64,000 nt of DNA, from contig NZ_LRBG01000038.1 in NCBI RefSeq assembly GCF_001580545.1, positions 372,001-436,000 on the forward strand. The letters run 5' to 3'. This document shows positions 44,763 to 52,659 of this stretch, piece after piece. Position numbers and translations under genes: made by a program. The stretch comes from Paraburkholderia monticola (GTDB lineage: Bacteria; Pseudomonadota; Gammaproteobacteria; Burkholderiales; Burkholderiaceae). The notes under the pieces were generated by a model. The model was not told the origin of the DNA. It did not search any database and saw only the letters and a list, made by a program, of their open reading frames with translations. The stretch's first letter is position 1. Every line of letters begins with the position of its first letter.

Positions 44763-45794
44763 ATGCGAGGCATCAATGACAAGGTCCGCGCTGTAGTTTT
44801 TGCCATGTCGACGGTACTGCTCGCGTCCTGTGGCGGGGGCGGCAACGGCGGCGGCTCGAGTAGCGGCAGCAGTACGCCGGCCGGGCCGGCCGGCGGGGTC
44901 ACGCTGCAGGTGGTGTCGTTCGGCGACAGCCTGTCGGACGTCGGGACTTATGCGCCGCTCGCGAGCGCGGTGGGCGGCGGGCGCTTCACGACCAATCCCG
45001 GCCAGGTGTGGGCCCAGGATGTCGCGCAATACTACGGCGGTACGCTCACCGCCGCATTCACGATCGATTTCACCCACAAGCTGAGCGCGCAGAACGGCTT
45101 CGGCTATGCCGAAGGCGGCTCGACCGTGGCGACGCCGGCCAACCAGTACGACTTTCTGAGCGATGTCATCGGTAATATCGAAATGCCTGTCAACCAGCAG
45201 GTGTCGAGCTATCTGAGCGCTCACGGCAGCTTCAACGCCAATCAGCTCGTGCTGGTTTGGGCGGGATCGAACGATGTGCTGCGCGCCGGCAACCTGCCCG
45301 CCGCGGCCCCGGTCGTGCAGGCGGCGGCCACTACGCTCGCTCAGCTCGTCGGGCAGATCGTGCAGAACGGCGGCGCGCACGTCGTGGTGATCAATCTGCC
45401 GAATATCGGGCTCTCGCCGAAGGGGATCGGTTCGGCCGATGGCGGCGCGAACCTCACGCAGTTGTCGCAGCTTTTCAACGACACGCTGAATACCGCGCTG
45501 CAAACCGCTGGGTTGCAGTCGAAGGTGATCGAGGTCGATTCGTACACGTGGACCAATCAGGTCATCGCGAACTTTCAGGCGAACGGGTTCACGGTGTCGA
45601 ATACGGGGCAGGCCTGCGATCCGAACAAAACGCCCGACGACACGTCGCTGCTATGTTCGCCGGCGACCTATGTGAGCGCCAATGCGGATCAGACTTACAT
45701 GTTCGCCGATGATCTTCATCCGGCGACGCATATGCATGCGTTGTTCGCGCAGTTTGTCGAGCAGCAGATCGCGCGTAGCGGGTTGGGGCGGTGA
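44763..45794 (+). CDS. GDSL/SGNH-family lipoprotein hydrolase
   Basis: A 343-residue secreted lipolytic enzyme. The signal peptide ends in the lipobox LLASC, with the lipidated Cys near residue 23, followed by a Gly/Ser-rich linker. SGNH blocks are SFGDSLSDVG (block I, catalytic Ser), WAGSNDV (block III) and DDLHPATHMH (block V, catalytic Asp and His). The start ATG 44763 has gaggag upstream; longer frames overlap the DUF3830 gene. It probably sits in the outer membrane or periplasm and hydrolyses esters. Confidence 0.88.
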   Translation: MRGINDKVRAVVFAMSTVLLASCGGGGNGGGSSSGSSTPAGPAGGVTLQVVSFGDSLSDVGTYAPLASAVGGGRFTTNPGQVWAQDVAQYYGGTLTAAFTIDFTHKLSAQNGFGYAEGGSTVATPANQYDFLSDVIGNIEMPVNQQVSSYLSAHGSFNANQLVLVWAGSNDVLRAGNLPAAAPVVQAAATTLAQLVGQIVQNGGAHVVVINLPNIGLSPKGIGSADGGANLTQLSQLFNDTLNTALQTAGLQSKVIEVDSYTWTNQVIANFQANGFTVSNTGQACDPNKTPDDTSLLCSPATYVSANADQTYMFADDLHPATHMHALFAQFVEQQIARSGLGR

Positions 45795-45822
45795 GCGGGA
45801 CCGCTTGGAGGCGGCACGCTAT

Positions 45823-45843
45823 CGGTTAGCGGTTAGCGGTTAG
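45823..45843. repeat. Short tandem repeat, three copies of CGGTTAG
   Basis: Three perfect copies of the heptamer CGGTTAG abut the hairpin at 45846-45875 between convergent genes. Confidence 0.8.
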
Positions 45844-45845
45844 CG

Positions 45846-45875
45846 GCACCCCGCCCTTCGACGAGGGCGGGGTGC
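45846..45875. terminator. Strong hairpin between convergent genes
   Basis: GCACCCCGCCCT, six-base loop TCGACG and the exact complement form a 12-pair GC-rich stem. It separates the GDSL gene from the 42-residue gene on the other strand. No T-run follows on either strand, so termination efficiency is uncertain. Confidence 0.6.
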
Positions 45876-45891
45876 GTACCACGTCACGTCA

Positions 45892-46020
45892 TCACTTGAA
45901 CAACTTGGTCGCCTGCGTCAGCGTATTGATCACGCCCCACGCCAGCGGAATCATCACATACAGCCAGAACACCACCAGCATCACCTTGTTGGTCGGATGT
46001 GCGGTTTGAACGGTCGACAT
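45892..46020 (-). CDS. 42-residue MFS transporter small subunit-like protein
   Basis: A short frame from ATG 46020 to TGA 45892. It has a very good ribosome binding site (gaggag) overlapping the end of the upstream OFA transporter gene region. The protein has one hydrophobic helix (VMLVVFWLYVMIPLAW) ending in a polar tail, NTLTQATKLFK. It lies ten bases after the stop of the OFA carrier gene on the same strand. This matches the small proteins annotated as MFS transporter small subunit next to OFA genes (from memory). It probably stabilises or regulates the carrier. Confidence 0.75.
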   Translation of the reverse strand: MSTVQTAHPTNKVMLVVFWLYVMIPLAWGVINTLTQATKLFK

Positions 46021-46030
46021 ATGGATCTCC

Positions 46031-47434
46031 TCACGCGCCCTTGGCGACTTGTGCATCGGTCATGTGGTGCTTCGCATCCACGCGCTTGACCAGCAGGTTG
46101 CAGATAAAGCCGATCACGAGCAGCACGGCCATGATGTGCACGGTCATCGTGTACGCGTCCGCTTTCGCGACGCCGTTCGCGACTTCGTACGCGCGAATGT
46201 AATTGACGAGCACCGGACCCGCGACACCGGCCGCGGCCCACGCGGTCAACAGACGTCCATGAATGCCGCCGACGAACGTCGTGCCGAACATGTCGGCGAG
46301 ATAGGCGGGCACCGTCGCGAAGCCGCCGCCGTACATCGACAGGATCACGCAGTACGTCAGCACGAACAGGGCGATCTGTCCGTTCGCGGCAAAGCTCGGC
46401 ACGAGGTAGTAGAGCACCGCGCCGAGCGCGAAGAAGATGAAGTAGGTGTTCTTGCGGCCGATCCAGTCCGACGCCGACGCCCATACGAAGCGCCCACCCA
46501 TGTTGAACAGCGACAGGAGCCCGACGAAGCCGGCCGCCGCCGCCGCCGTCACCGTGTTCTTGAAGCTCTCCTGGATCATCACCGAAGCCTGGCCGAGAAT
46601 CCCGATGCCAGCCGTCACGTTCAGGAACAGCACGAGCCAGATCAGATAGAACTGCGGGGTCTTCAGCGCCTGATCGATATGCACGTGATTGTTCGAGATC
46701 AGCCGCTTCTGCGTGGTGGCGGGCGCCGTCCAGCCGGCCGGCTTCCAGTCCTTCGGCGGCACGCGGATCGCGAGCGCGCCGATCGTCATGGAGATGAAAT
46801 AGACGATGCCGAGCACGACGAAGGTCTCCGCGACGCCAACGCTCGTCGCGCTTTTGAAGTGGTTCATCAGCGCGACCGACAACGGCGCCGCGATCATCGC
46901 GCCGCCGCCGAAGCCCATGATCGCCATGCCGGTCGCCATGCCGCGGCGGTCCGGAAACCAGCGGATCAGCGTCGACACCGGCGACACATAACCGAGCCCG
47001 AGCCCGATGCCGCCGATCACGCCGTAGCCGAGATACAGCAGCACGATCTGATGCAGATACACGCCGAGCGCGGACACCAGAAAGCCGCCGCCGAAACAGC
47101 ACGCGGCCGTAAACATGGTGCGGCGCGGGCCGACGTGTTCGAGCCATTTGCCCGCGAATGCCGCCGACAAGCCGAGGCACACGATCGCCAGCGAAAAGAT
47201 CCAGCCGAGCGTGGTCAGCGACCAGTCGTTGGGCGCGGACTGCGTGATGCCGATCACTTTGGTCAGCGGTCCGTTGAACACGGAGAATGCGTAAGCCTGG
47301 CCGATGCACAGATGCACGGCGAGCGCGGCGGGCGGCACCATCCAGCGCGAAAAGCCGGGTTGTGCGATCGTGGCCTGTTTGGAAAAGAATGGGGCGGAAT
47401 TTCGTTGGCCGCCCGGTTCGCTGATGCTGCTCAT
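46031..47434 (-). CDS. OFA-family MFS transporter (non-oxalate type)
   Basis: A 467-residue carrier of the oxalate:formate antiporter family, with about 12 helices. Segments such as GGIGLGLGYVSPVSTLIRWFPD and LFNMGGRFVWASASDWIGR match the family. The second contains the Arg corresponding to OxlT Arg272, but the position of OxlT Lys355 reads WAAAG with no lysine. The oxalate site is therefore incomplete, and a monocarboxylate substrate is more likely. A strong site (aaggag) precedes the ATG. It is followed by the 42-residue gene. Confidence 0.85.
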   Translation of the reverse strand: MSSISEPGGQRNSAPFFSKQATIAQPGFSRWMVPPAALAVHLCIGQAYAFSVFNGPLTKVIGITQSAPNDWSLTTLGWIFSLAIVCLGLSAAFAGKWLEHVGPRRTMFTAACCFGGGFLVSALGVYLHQIVLLYLGYGVIGGIGLGLGYVSPVSTLIRWFPDRRGMATGMAIMGFGGGAMIAAPLSVALMNHFKSATSVGVAETFVVLGIVYFISMTIGALAIRVPPKDWKPAGWTAPATTQKRLISNNHVHIDQALKTPQFYLIWLVLFLNVTAGIGILGQASVMIQESFKNTVTAAAAAGFVGLLSLFNMGGRFVWASASDWIGRKNTYFIFFALGAVLYYLVPSFAANGQIALFVLTYCVILSMYGGGFATVPAYLADMFGTTFVGGIHGRLLTAWAAAGVAGPVLVNYIRAYEVANGVAKADAYTMTVHIMAVLLVIGFICNLLVKRVDAKHHMTDAQVAKGA

Positions 47435-47811
47435 AGTCGGTCTCCTTCCAGTTGTTCTGTTATCGGCGCGTGGTCAATTTTTCTGAAGCGGCGCAGTGTA
47501 ACGCGCGCCTGCCGTCTCGTCATCGCTATATGTACTTTTATTTCATATGACACGTGCTTGCGCACTCGGCTTTGCGCGTGGCTCGACAATAGGACGTGCT
47601 CAATGGCTTCGCAATATGAAGCCCGCTGACATAAGGGACGATCCTGGTGAAACGCGGGCGTTTTCCAGGCGAGCGCCGGCCGTCCAACTCGAAGCCCATA
47701 CGACGCAGCATAAAACGGGCCGCGCAATGCGCGCGGCACCAATACAAACGGGCCGGCGCGGCATCTTCGCCGCGCCGGCCCGTCGTGTGTCGACGGCGCG
47801 TTCCGCGCTCG
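47435..47811. other. Intergenic region between OFA and MHS transporter genes
   Basis: About 377 bases without a supported gene. It contains the promoter region of the OFA gene, with AT-rich sequence near 47525-47550, and the terminator of the MHS gene at 47748-47783. The open frames through it have no start context. Confidence 0.55.
47748..47783 (-). terminator. Intrinsic terminator of the MHS transporter gene
   Basis: A perfect 15-pair stem (47748-47762 with 47769-47783) with a six-base loop, followed on the minus strand by TTGTATT. It is about 30 bases downstream of the MHS stop codon. Confidence 0.75.
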
Positions 47812-49131
47812 TCAGTCGATCGTGCGTCCGGTCTTCATGCGCGCCGCGACGAGCACCGAGATCAGGCAGCCGATCGCCAGATACGCGGCCACCGGATGCC
47901 ACGAGCCGCCCGCGAAGCTGACCAGCGCGACCGCGATGAACGGCGTGAAGCCGCCGCCGACCACGCTCGCCACCTGATAGCCGACGCCCGCGCCGCTATA
48001 GCGGTACTCGGTGCCGAACAGTTCGGTGAACATCGGCTGCTGCACGCTGACGACCATGTCGTGGGCGATGTTCGCGAGCATCACCGCGAACACGACGATC
48101 CACACCGTCGAACGCGCATCGAGCGCGAGGAAGAACGGCACCGCGCTGAACACGCCGACCAGCGCGCCGATCATATAAATGCGACGGCGGCCGAAGCGAT
48201 CGGCGAGCCACGCGAAGCACGGAATCGTCACGCAGCTGAGCGCGCCGACCACGAGGCCGATCGTCAGGAAGAACTCGCGCGGCATGTGCAGGTTGGTGGT
48301 CGAGTAGCTCAGCGCGAATGCGGTCACGATGTACATCGTGAACAACTCGGCGAGGCGCAGCGCGATGATCAGCAGAAATGCTTTCGGATGACGCAGCAGC
48401 GCTTCGACGATCGGCAGGCGCACGCGGCGCTCGCCATGCTGGCCGACCTTCTCGACGAACTCCTGCGACTCCTCCATGCTCGAGCGGATCCACAGCGCGA
48501 TCAGCACCAGCACGACGCTGAACAGGAACGGCAGACGCCAGCCCCAGCTGAGGAACGCGGCGTTGTCCATCGAGCGGCTGATCAGCGTGACGAGACCCGT
48601 CGACAGCACCAGCCCGACGCCGTAGCCGACCTGCACGCCGCTGCTGTAAAAGGCCTTCTTTTTCTCCGGCGCGCTTTCGACTGCCATCAGCGCCGCGCCG
48701 CCCCATTCGCCGCCGACCGCGAAGCCCTGGATCGCGCGCAGCGTGACGAGCAGCACCGGCGCCAACCAGCCGATCGTCGCAAACGACGGTAAGAGCCCGA
48801 TCGCCGCCGTCGACAGACCCATCATCATCACGGTGAGCACGAGCATGCGCTTGCGGCCGAGCCGGTCGCCGTAGTGGCCGAACACGAAACCGCCGAGCGG
48901 GCGAAACAGGAAGCCGACGCCGAAGGTCGCGAACGCGGCGAGCGTGCCCATCGCCGGGCCGACGTTCGGGAAGAACTCGGCGTTGAACACGAGCGCGGCG
49001 ACGATGCCGTACAGCAGAAAATCGTACCAGTCGACCACGGCGCCGATAAAGCTGCCGAGCGCCGCCTTGCGAGCCTGACTGCGCGCATTGCGGCGAGTGG
49101 CCACTGCGGCTTGCGGATGGGTAGTGCTCAT
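47812..49131 (-). CDS. MHS-family MFS transporter
   Basis: A 439-residue metabolite:H+ symporter. Helix 1 has GAVVDWYDFLLYG, the 2-3 loop GHYGDRLGRKRML and the 4-5 region AIQGFAVGGEWGGAAL, all classic MHS marks. The site aaggag precedes the ATG. It transports a small carboxylate or similar solute. Linkage to the OFA gene and the GntR-controlled Frc-like operon suggests the two carriers serve related acids. Confidence 0.88.
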   Translation of the reverse strand: MSTTHPQAAVATRRNARSQARKAALGSFIGAVVDWYDFLLYGIVAALVFNAEFFPNVGPAMGTLAAFATFGVGFLFRPLGGFVFGHYGDRLGRKRMLVLTVMMMGLSTAAIGLLPSFATIGWLAPVLLVTLRAIQGFAVGGEWGGAALMAVESAPEKKKAFYSSGVQVGYGVGLVLSTGLVTLISRSMDNAAFLSWGWRLPFLFSVVLVLIALWIRSSMEESQEFVEKVGQHGERRVRLPIVEALLRHPKAFLLIIALRLAELFTMYIVTAFALSYSTTNLHMPREFFLTIGLVVGALSCVTIPCFAWLADRFGRRRIYMIGALVGVFSAVPFFLALDARSTVWIVVFAVMLANIAHDMVVSVQQPMFTELFGTEYRYSGAGVGYQVASVVGGGFTPFIAVALVSFAGGSWHPVAAYLAIGCLISVLVAARMKTGRTID

Positions 49132-49384
49132 ATGTCTCCTTGGTCGTGCGGGGGCTGGATCGATCGCGCCGCGCCGGCAGGGCGTTTGAGCCGATCGATC
49201 CGTGGCAGGATGTCCCGAAGGTTAATGACGCGATGCGGATTGCACAATCCACGCGATCGCGAAAATGCGCGATCATCGCACGCTGGTGCGCGCATAGCGC
49301 GCGTTTTGCGCGTTTACACGGAGCGTCTCGAGGATCGTCGGGAGTCGTGATGTGGGCACACCACGGAGGCCACGGCGTGCTAAC

Positions 49385-49408
49385 GTGAAACTAATCGTGA
49401 AACTAATC
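49385..49408. repeat. Perfect 12-bp tandem direct repeat
   Basis: GTGAAACTAATC occurs twice without a gap (49385-49396 and 49397-49408) in the promoter region of the GntR gene. It may be a pair of activator half-sites or a replication-slippage product. Confidence 0.75.
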
Positions 49409-49424
49409 TTAAAAACAACAAGCA

Positions 49425-49438
49425 TTGATATACTACAT
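49425..49438. promoter_or_regulatory. Candidate third GntR operator
   Basis: TTGATATACTACAT matches the downstream palindrome segment (GTGATATATCACAT) at about 11 of 14 positions. It lies upstream of the GntR gene, which would fit autoregulation. Confidence 0.4.
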
Positions 49439-49511
49439 ACCGAATATTGAAAAATGCGGCGTTGCAGCATATGATTGAGAAATCCTTCTTCTCAATCGTC
49501 CGGAGTTACAC

Positions 49512-49730
49512 GTGGAATTCGTGCATCTCGCGCTGTTCGCCATGGCTGTCGTAGGGTTGGGCTGTGCCGCCACCGTTCTGTTGACCGACTCGATTCCCGC
49601 ATCGGTCGCCGCGTTTGGATCGCAACATGGCCGCTTCGTGGGGCTGGGCGAGCAGCGCGACAAAGCGGCGGCGCCGTTTCGCACGCATGTCCAGGCAGAG
49701 GCGATGAATGTCGTCAGAACTTCCAACTGA
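49512..49730 (+). CDS. Small membrane protein, 72 residues (tentative)
   Basis: A frame from GTG 49512, with GGAG six bases upstream, to a stop at 49730. The first 30 residues form one likely membrane helix (LALFAMAVVGLGCAATVLL); the rest is polar. Its end overlaps the start of the GntR gene by 23 bases in another frame, so it could couple translation to the regulator. The other-strand frame over the same region has no start context. I do not recognise the family. Confidence 0.4.
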   Translation: MEFVHLALFAMAVVGLGCAATVLLTDSIPASVAAFGSQHGRFVGLGEQRDKAAAPFRTHVQAEAMNVVRTSN

Positions 49731-50427
49731 AACAGTGGCCACCCCGTTGACCCTGTCGTTGCAGCCGATCGGCGCGAGCGCGAGCTTGCGCGATCAGGCC
49801 TATGCGATGCTGCGTCAGGCCATCGCCGACGCGGATATATACCAGAATCGCGAAGAAATCCGCCTCGACGAACGCGTGCTCAGCGAATCGCTCGGCGTGA
49901 GCCGCACGCCGGTGCGCGAGGCGATGACGCTGCTCGAGCAGGAGGGCTTCCTGCGCATGGTGCCGCGGCGCGGCATCTACATCGTGCGCAAGAGCAAGCG
50001 CGAAATCGTCGAGATGATCCAGATGTGGGCCGCGCTCGAAAGCATGGCCGCGCGGCTTGCCACGCTGCACGCGAGCGACGAGGAAATCGGCCGCCTGCGC
50101 CATATGTTCGACAATTTCCGCGACACGACGCCGGCCGAACACATCGCCGAGTATTCGGACGCGAACATCGCTTTCCATCAGGCGATCGTCGAGCTGTCGA
50201 AGTCGCGGATCATTCTCGACACGATCAAGAACATCTTCATTCACGTGCGCGCGATCCGGCGCATGACCATCTCGCAGAGCGACCGGGCGGCGCGTTCGAT
50301 CGTCGATCATCTGCGCATCATCGAGGCGCTCGAGAAGCGCGATACCGAACTCGCGGAGCGGCTCACGCGCCAGCATTCGCTCGATCTGGCGGCGTTCGTC
50401 GAAGCCAATTGCGATTTTCTCGATTGA
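49708..50427 (+). CDS. GntR-family regulator (FCD/FadR subgroup)
   Basis: A 239-residue repressor-type regulator. The winged helix at about residues 25-95 has LDERVLSESLGVSRTPVREAM and GFLRMVPRRGIYI. The C-terminal all-helical FCD domain carries the metal-binding Asp/His pattern (DANIAFHQAIVELS). FCD regulators usually respond to small carboxylates. The gene precedes the ThDP/Frc-like operon, whose leader carries two copies of a palindrome typical of GntR operators, so it probably controls it. A strong terminator follows. Confidence 0.9.
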   Translation: MSSELPTETVATPLTLSLQPIGASASLRDQAYAMLRQAIADADIYQNREEIRLDERVLSESLGVSRTPVREAMTLLEQEGFLRMVPRRGIYIVRKSKREIVEMIQMWAALESMAARLATLHASDEEIGRLRHMFDNFRDTTPAEHIAEYSDANIAFHQAIVELSKSRIILDTIKNIFIHVRAIRRMTISQSDRAARSIVDHLRIIEALEKRDTELAERLTRQHSLDLAAFVEANCDFLD

Positions 50428-50470
50428 TGGCGGCGTAGCCGTCTGATTGCTCGCTGATTTCGAAAGAAAG

Positions 50471-50503
50471 GCCCGCGGTGTGCAAGCACCGCGGGCTTTT
50501 TTT
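50471..50503 (+). terminator. Intrinsic terminator after the GntR gene
   Basis: GCCCGCGGTG, six-base loop TGCAAG and CACCGCGGGC form a perfect ten-pair stem, followed by seven Ts. It is the clearest intrinsic terminator in the window. Confidence 0.92.
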
Positions 50504-50592
50504 GCGTGCGCGCGCTACGCGCGGGTGCAGTTCGAACAAGGCTTGCGCCGCGCTGCGGGATAAACCTTGCTTGACGGTCTTAAAAATATGGT

Positions 50593-50608
50593 ATGTGATA
50601 TATCAACA
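50593..50608. promoter_or_regulatory. GntR operator candidate, distal
   Basis: ATGTGATATATCAACA repeats the first 13 bases of the perfect palindrome at 50751. The right half is degenerate. It lies about 260 bases before the ThDP gene. Confidence 0.6.
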
Positions 50609-50750
50609 GAGACCGCCGTGAACCGCGGCTCAGTGTTTTCCCTTTGAACCGACTGCCTCCAGCCGCGCGAATCCGACGCAAAGCCCGCAGCCGACAAGCT
50701 TCAGCAGCACAAGATGGCGCCGAACGTGTCTCAAAATTGGCCTTGAATGA

Positions 50751-50766
50751 ATGTGATATATCACAT
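50751..50766. promoter_or_regulatory. GntR operator candidate, proximal perfect palindrome
   Basis: ATGTGATATATCACAT is a perfect 16-base palindrome about 100 bases before the ThDP enzyme start. Its AT-rich alternating centre fits the FCD-type GntR operators. A partial copy lies at 50593. Confidence 0.75.
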
Positions 50767-50868
50767 ACGGTATCTTCGAGGCCGTGAGACGTCGGTGCAG
50801 CCGGACGTAGATCGAAGCGGACGCGTCCGTCGATAACCGTTGCACTTCCGATAGATGAGGAGATGACT

Positions 50869-52635
50869 ATGTCTGCAGTTGTTTCATCCCTGAGTCCGGC
50901 CACGGCCACCACCACGACCGCCGACGACACGCTCAAGCAGAAGACCCGTGACGCGGGCGTCGTGTCGGGCGGCCATCTGGTCGCGAGAGCGCTGAAAAAC
51001 GAGGGGGTCGACACGATCTTCACGCTGTGCGGCGGCCACATCATCGATATTTACGACGGCTGCGTCGACGAAGGCATCCGCATCATCGACGTGCGCCACG
51101 AGCAGGTCGCCGCGCACGCAGCCGACGGCTACGCGCGGCAGACCGGCAAGCTGGGCTGCGTCGTGACGACCGCCGGCCCCGGCTGCACGAACGCGGTGAC
51201 CGGTATCGCCACCGCGTTCCGCTCGGAAAGCCCGATCCTGCACATCGGCGGACAGGGCGCGCTCACGCAGCACAAGATGGGCTCGTTGCAGGACCTGCCG
51301 CACGTCGACATCATGGCGCCGATCACGAAGTTCGCCGCCAGCGTGTCGAGCACCGAGCGCGTCGCGGACATGATCTCGATGGCCGCGCGCGAATGCTTCA
51401 ACGGCGCGCCCGGCCCGGCCTACCTGGAGATTCCACGCGACGTGCTCGACCGCGAAGTCGATGCGACGCGAGCGGTCGTGCCGCAGCCGGGCCACTATCG
51501 GGCGTCGACGAAATCGATCGGCGACCCGCGCGACATCGAGAGACTCGCGGACATCCTCGTCGATGCCGAGCGTCCGGCGATCCTGTACGGCCAGCAGGTG
51601 TGGACCGCGCGCGGTCACGAGGAAGCGATCGCGCTGCTGCGCGGCGTCGAGATTCCCGGCTATTTCAACGGTGCGAGCCGTGGACTGCTGCCGCCGGGCG
51701 ATCCGCATCATTTCGATCGCACGCGTTCGCAGGCTTTTGCGAATGCCGACGTGTTGATCGTGGTCGGCACGCCGTTCGATTTCCGCATGGGCTATGGCCG
51801 ACGCATCAGCAAGGAATTGACGCTCGTGCAGATCGACATGGACTACCGGACAGTCGGCAAGAATCGCGACATCGATCTGGGGCTCGTCGGCGATCCGGGC
51901 GCGATACTCGCCGCGGTACTGCAAGCGGCGAGCGGTCGCCTGAAAGACGACAAGCGTCAGGCTCGCCGCAAATGGATGGCGCAGTTGCGCGACGCCGAAG
52001 CCACCGCCACCGAAAAACTGATGCCGCTGTTTCGCTCGAACAGCACGCCGATTCATCCGTATCGCGTGGCGTACGAACTCAACGAGTTCCTCTCCGAGGA
52101 CACGGTCTACATCGGCGACGGCGGCGACGTCGTGACGATCTCAGCGCAAGCGGTGCGCCCGCGCCGGCCCGGTCAATGGATGGACCCCGGCGCGCTCGGC
52201 TCGCTCGGCGTCGGCACCGGCTTCGCGCTCGCGGCGAAGCTCGCGCGTCCGCACAAGGAAGTGCTCTGCTACTACGGCGACGGCTCGTTCGGCATGACCG
52301 CGTTCGACATGGAAACCGCGAACCGCTTCGGCGCGCCGTATCTCGCGGTGATCGGCAACAACTCGGCGATGAATCAGATCCGCTACGGCCAGCTCGCGAA
52401 ATACGGCCCGGAACGCGGCAACGTCGGCAATCTGCTCGGCGACGTGCCGTTCAGCAAGTTCGCCGAAATGCTCGGCGGCCATGGCGAGGAAGTGCGCGAT
52501 CCCGCGCAGATCGCGAGCGCGTTGCAGCGTGCGCGCGAAGCGATTCATCGCACCGGCCGCTCGGCGGTGGTCAACATCTGGGTCGACCCGCGCGAATACG
52601 CACCGGGCACGAAGAACCAGACCATGTACAAATAA
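50869..52635 (+). CDS. ThDP-dependent enzyme of the acetolactate synthase/2-hydroxyacyl-CoA lyase superfamily
   Basis: A 588-residue enzyme starting at ATG 50869, with GAGGAG six bases upstream; ATG 50863 is too close to it. The catalytic glutamate is Glu78 in VRHEQVAAH, and the ThDP/metal motif runs from GDGS (470) to NN (497-498). Oxalyl-CoA decarboxylase (Oxc) is expected beside an Frc-like gene, but its DYEEMDQ segment is replaced by GSLQDLPHVD, and GIPI by GGHI. It is therefore a related but distinct enzyme, perhaps a 2-hydroxyacyl-CoA lyase or decarboxylase. It is the first gene of the GntR-controlled operon. Confidence 0.8.
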   Translation: MSAVVSSLSPATATTTTADDTLKQKTRDAGVVSGGHLVARALKNEGVDTIFTLCGGHIIDIYDGCVDEGIRIIDVRHEQVAAHAADGYARQTGKLGCVVTTAGPGCTNAVTGIATAFRSESPILHIGGQGALTQHKMGSLQDLPHVDIMAPITKFAASVSSTERVADMISMAARECFNGAPGPAYLEIPRDVLDREVDATRAVVPQPGHYRASTKSIGDPRDIERLADILVDAERPAILYGQQVWTARGHEEAIALLRGVEIPGYFNGASRGLLPPGDPHHFDRTRSQAFANADVLIVVGTPFDFRMGYGRRISKELTLVQIDMDYRTVGKNRDIDLGLVGDPGAILAAVLQAASGRLKDDKRQARRKWMAQLRDAEATATEKLMPLFRSNSTPIHPYRVAYELNEFLSEDTVYIGDGGDVVTISAQAVRPRRPGQWMDPGALGSLGVGTGFALAAKLARPHKEVLCYYGDGSFGMTAFDMETANRFGAPYLAVIGNNSAMNQIRYGQLAKYGPERGNVGNLLGDVPFSKFAEMLGGHGEEVRDPAQIASALQRAREAIHRTGRSAVVNIWVDPREYAPGTKNQTMYK

Positions 52636-52659
52636 CCCTCATCGTTCAGGAGATACGAC

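Larger units (their letters stand above)
49132..49511. other. Divergent regulatory region with repeats
   Basis: About 380 bases between the MHS gene and the gene pair ending in the GntR regulator. It contains a perfect 12-base tandem repeat (GTGAAACTAATC twice, 49385-49408), an operator-like TTGATATACTACAT at 49425-49438 and a nine-pair hairpin at 49473-49497. It is AT-rich near 49400-49480 and should hold the promoter of the downstream genes. Confidence 0.6.
50428..50868. other. Promoter/operator region of the ThDP-CoA-transferase operon
   Basis: About 441 bases between the GntR gene and the ThDP enzyme gene. It holds the terminator of gntR (50471-50503) and two palindromic operator sites at 50593 and 50751 whose centres are 158 bases apart. 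Small frames in it are not supported. Spacing suggests a loop between two bound regulators. Confidence 0.6.

Noticed and set aside
45823..45843. CRISPR or satellite array
   Set aside because: Only three seven-base copies without spacers.
46031..47434. Oxalate:formate antiporter OxlT
   Set aside because: Family membership holds, but the Lys355 equivalent is missing, so the specific oxalate call was not made.
50869..52635. Canonical oxalyl-CoA decarboxylase (oxc)
   Set aside because: Expected beside an Frc-like gene, but the Oxc-specific segments are absent. Called as a distinct ThDP enzyme instead.
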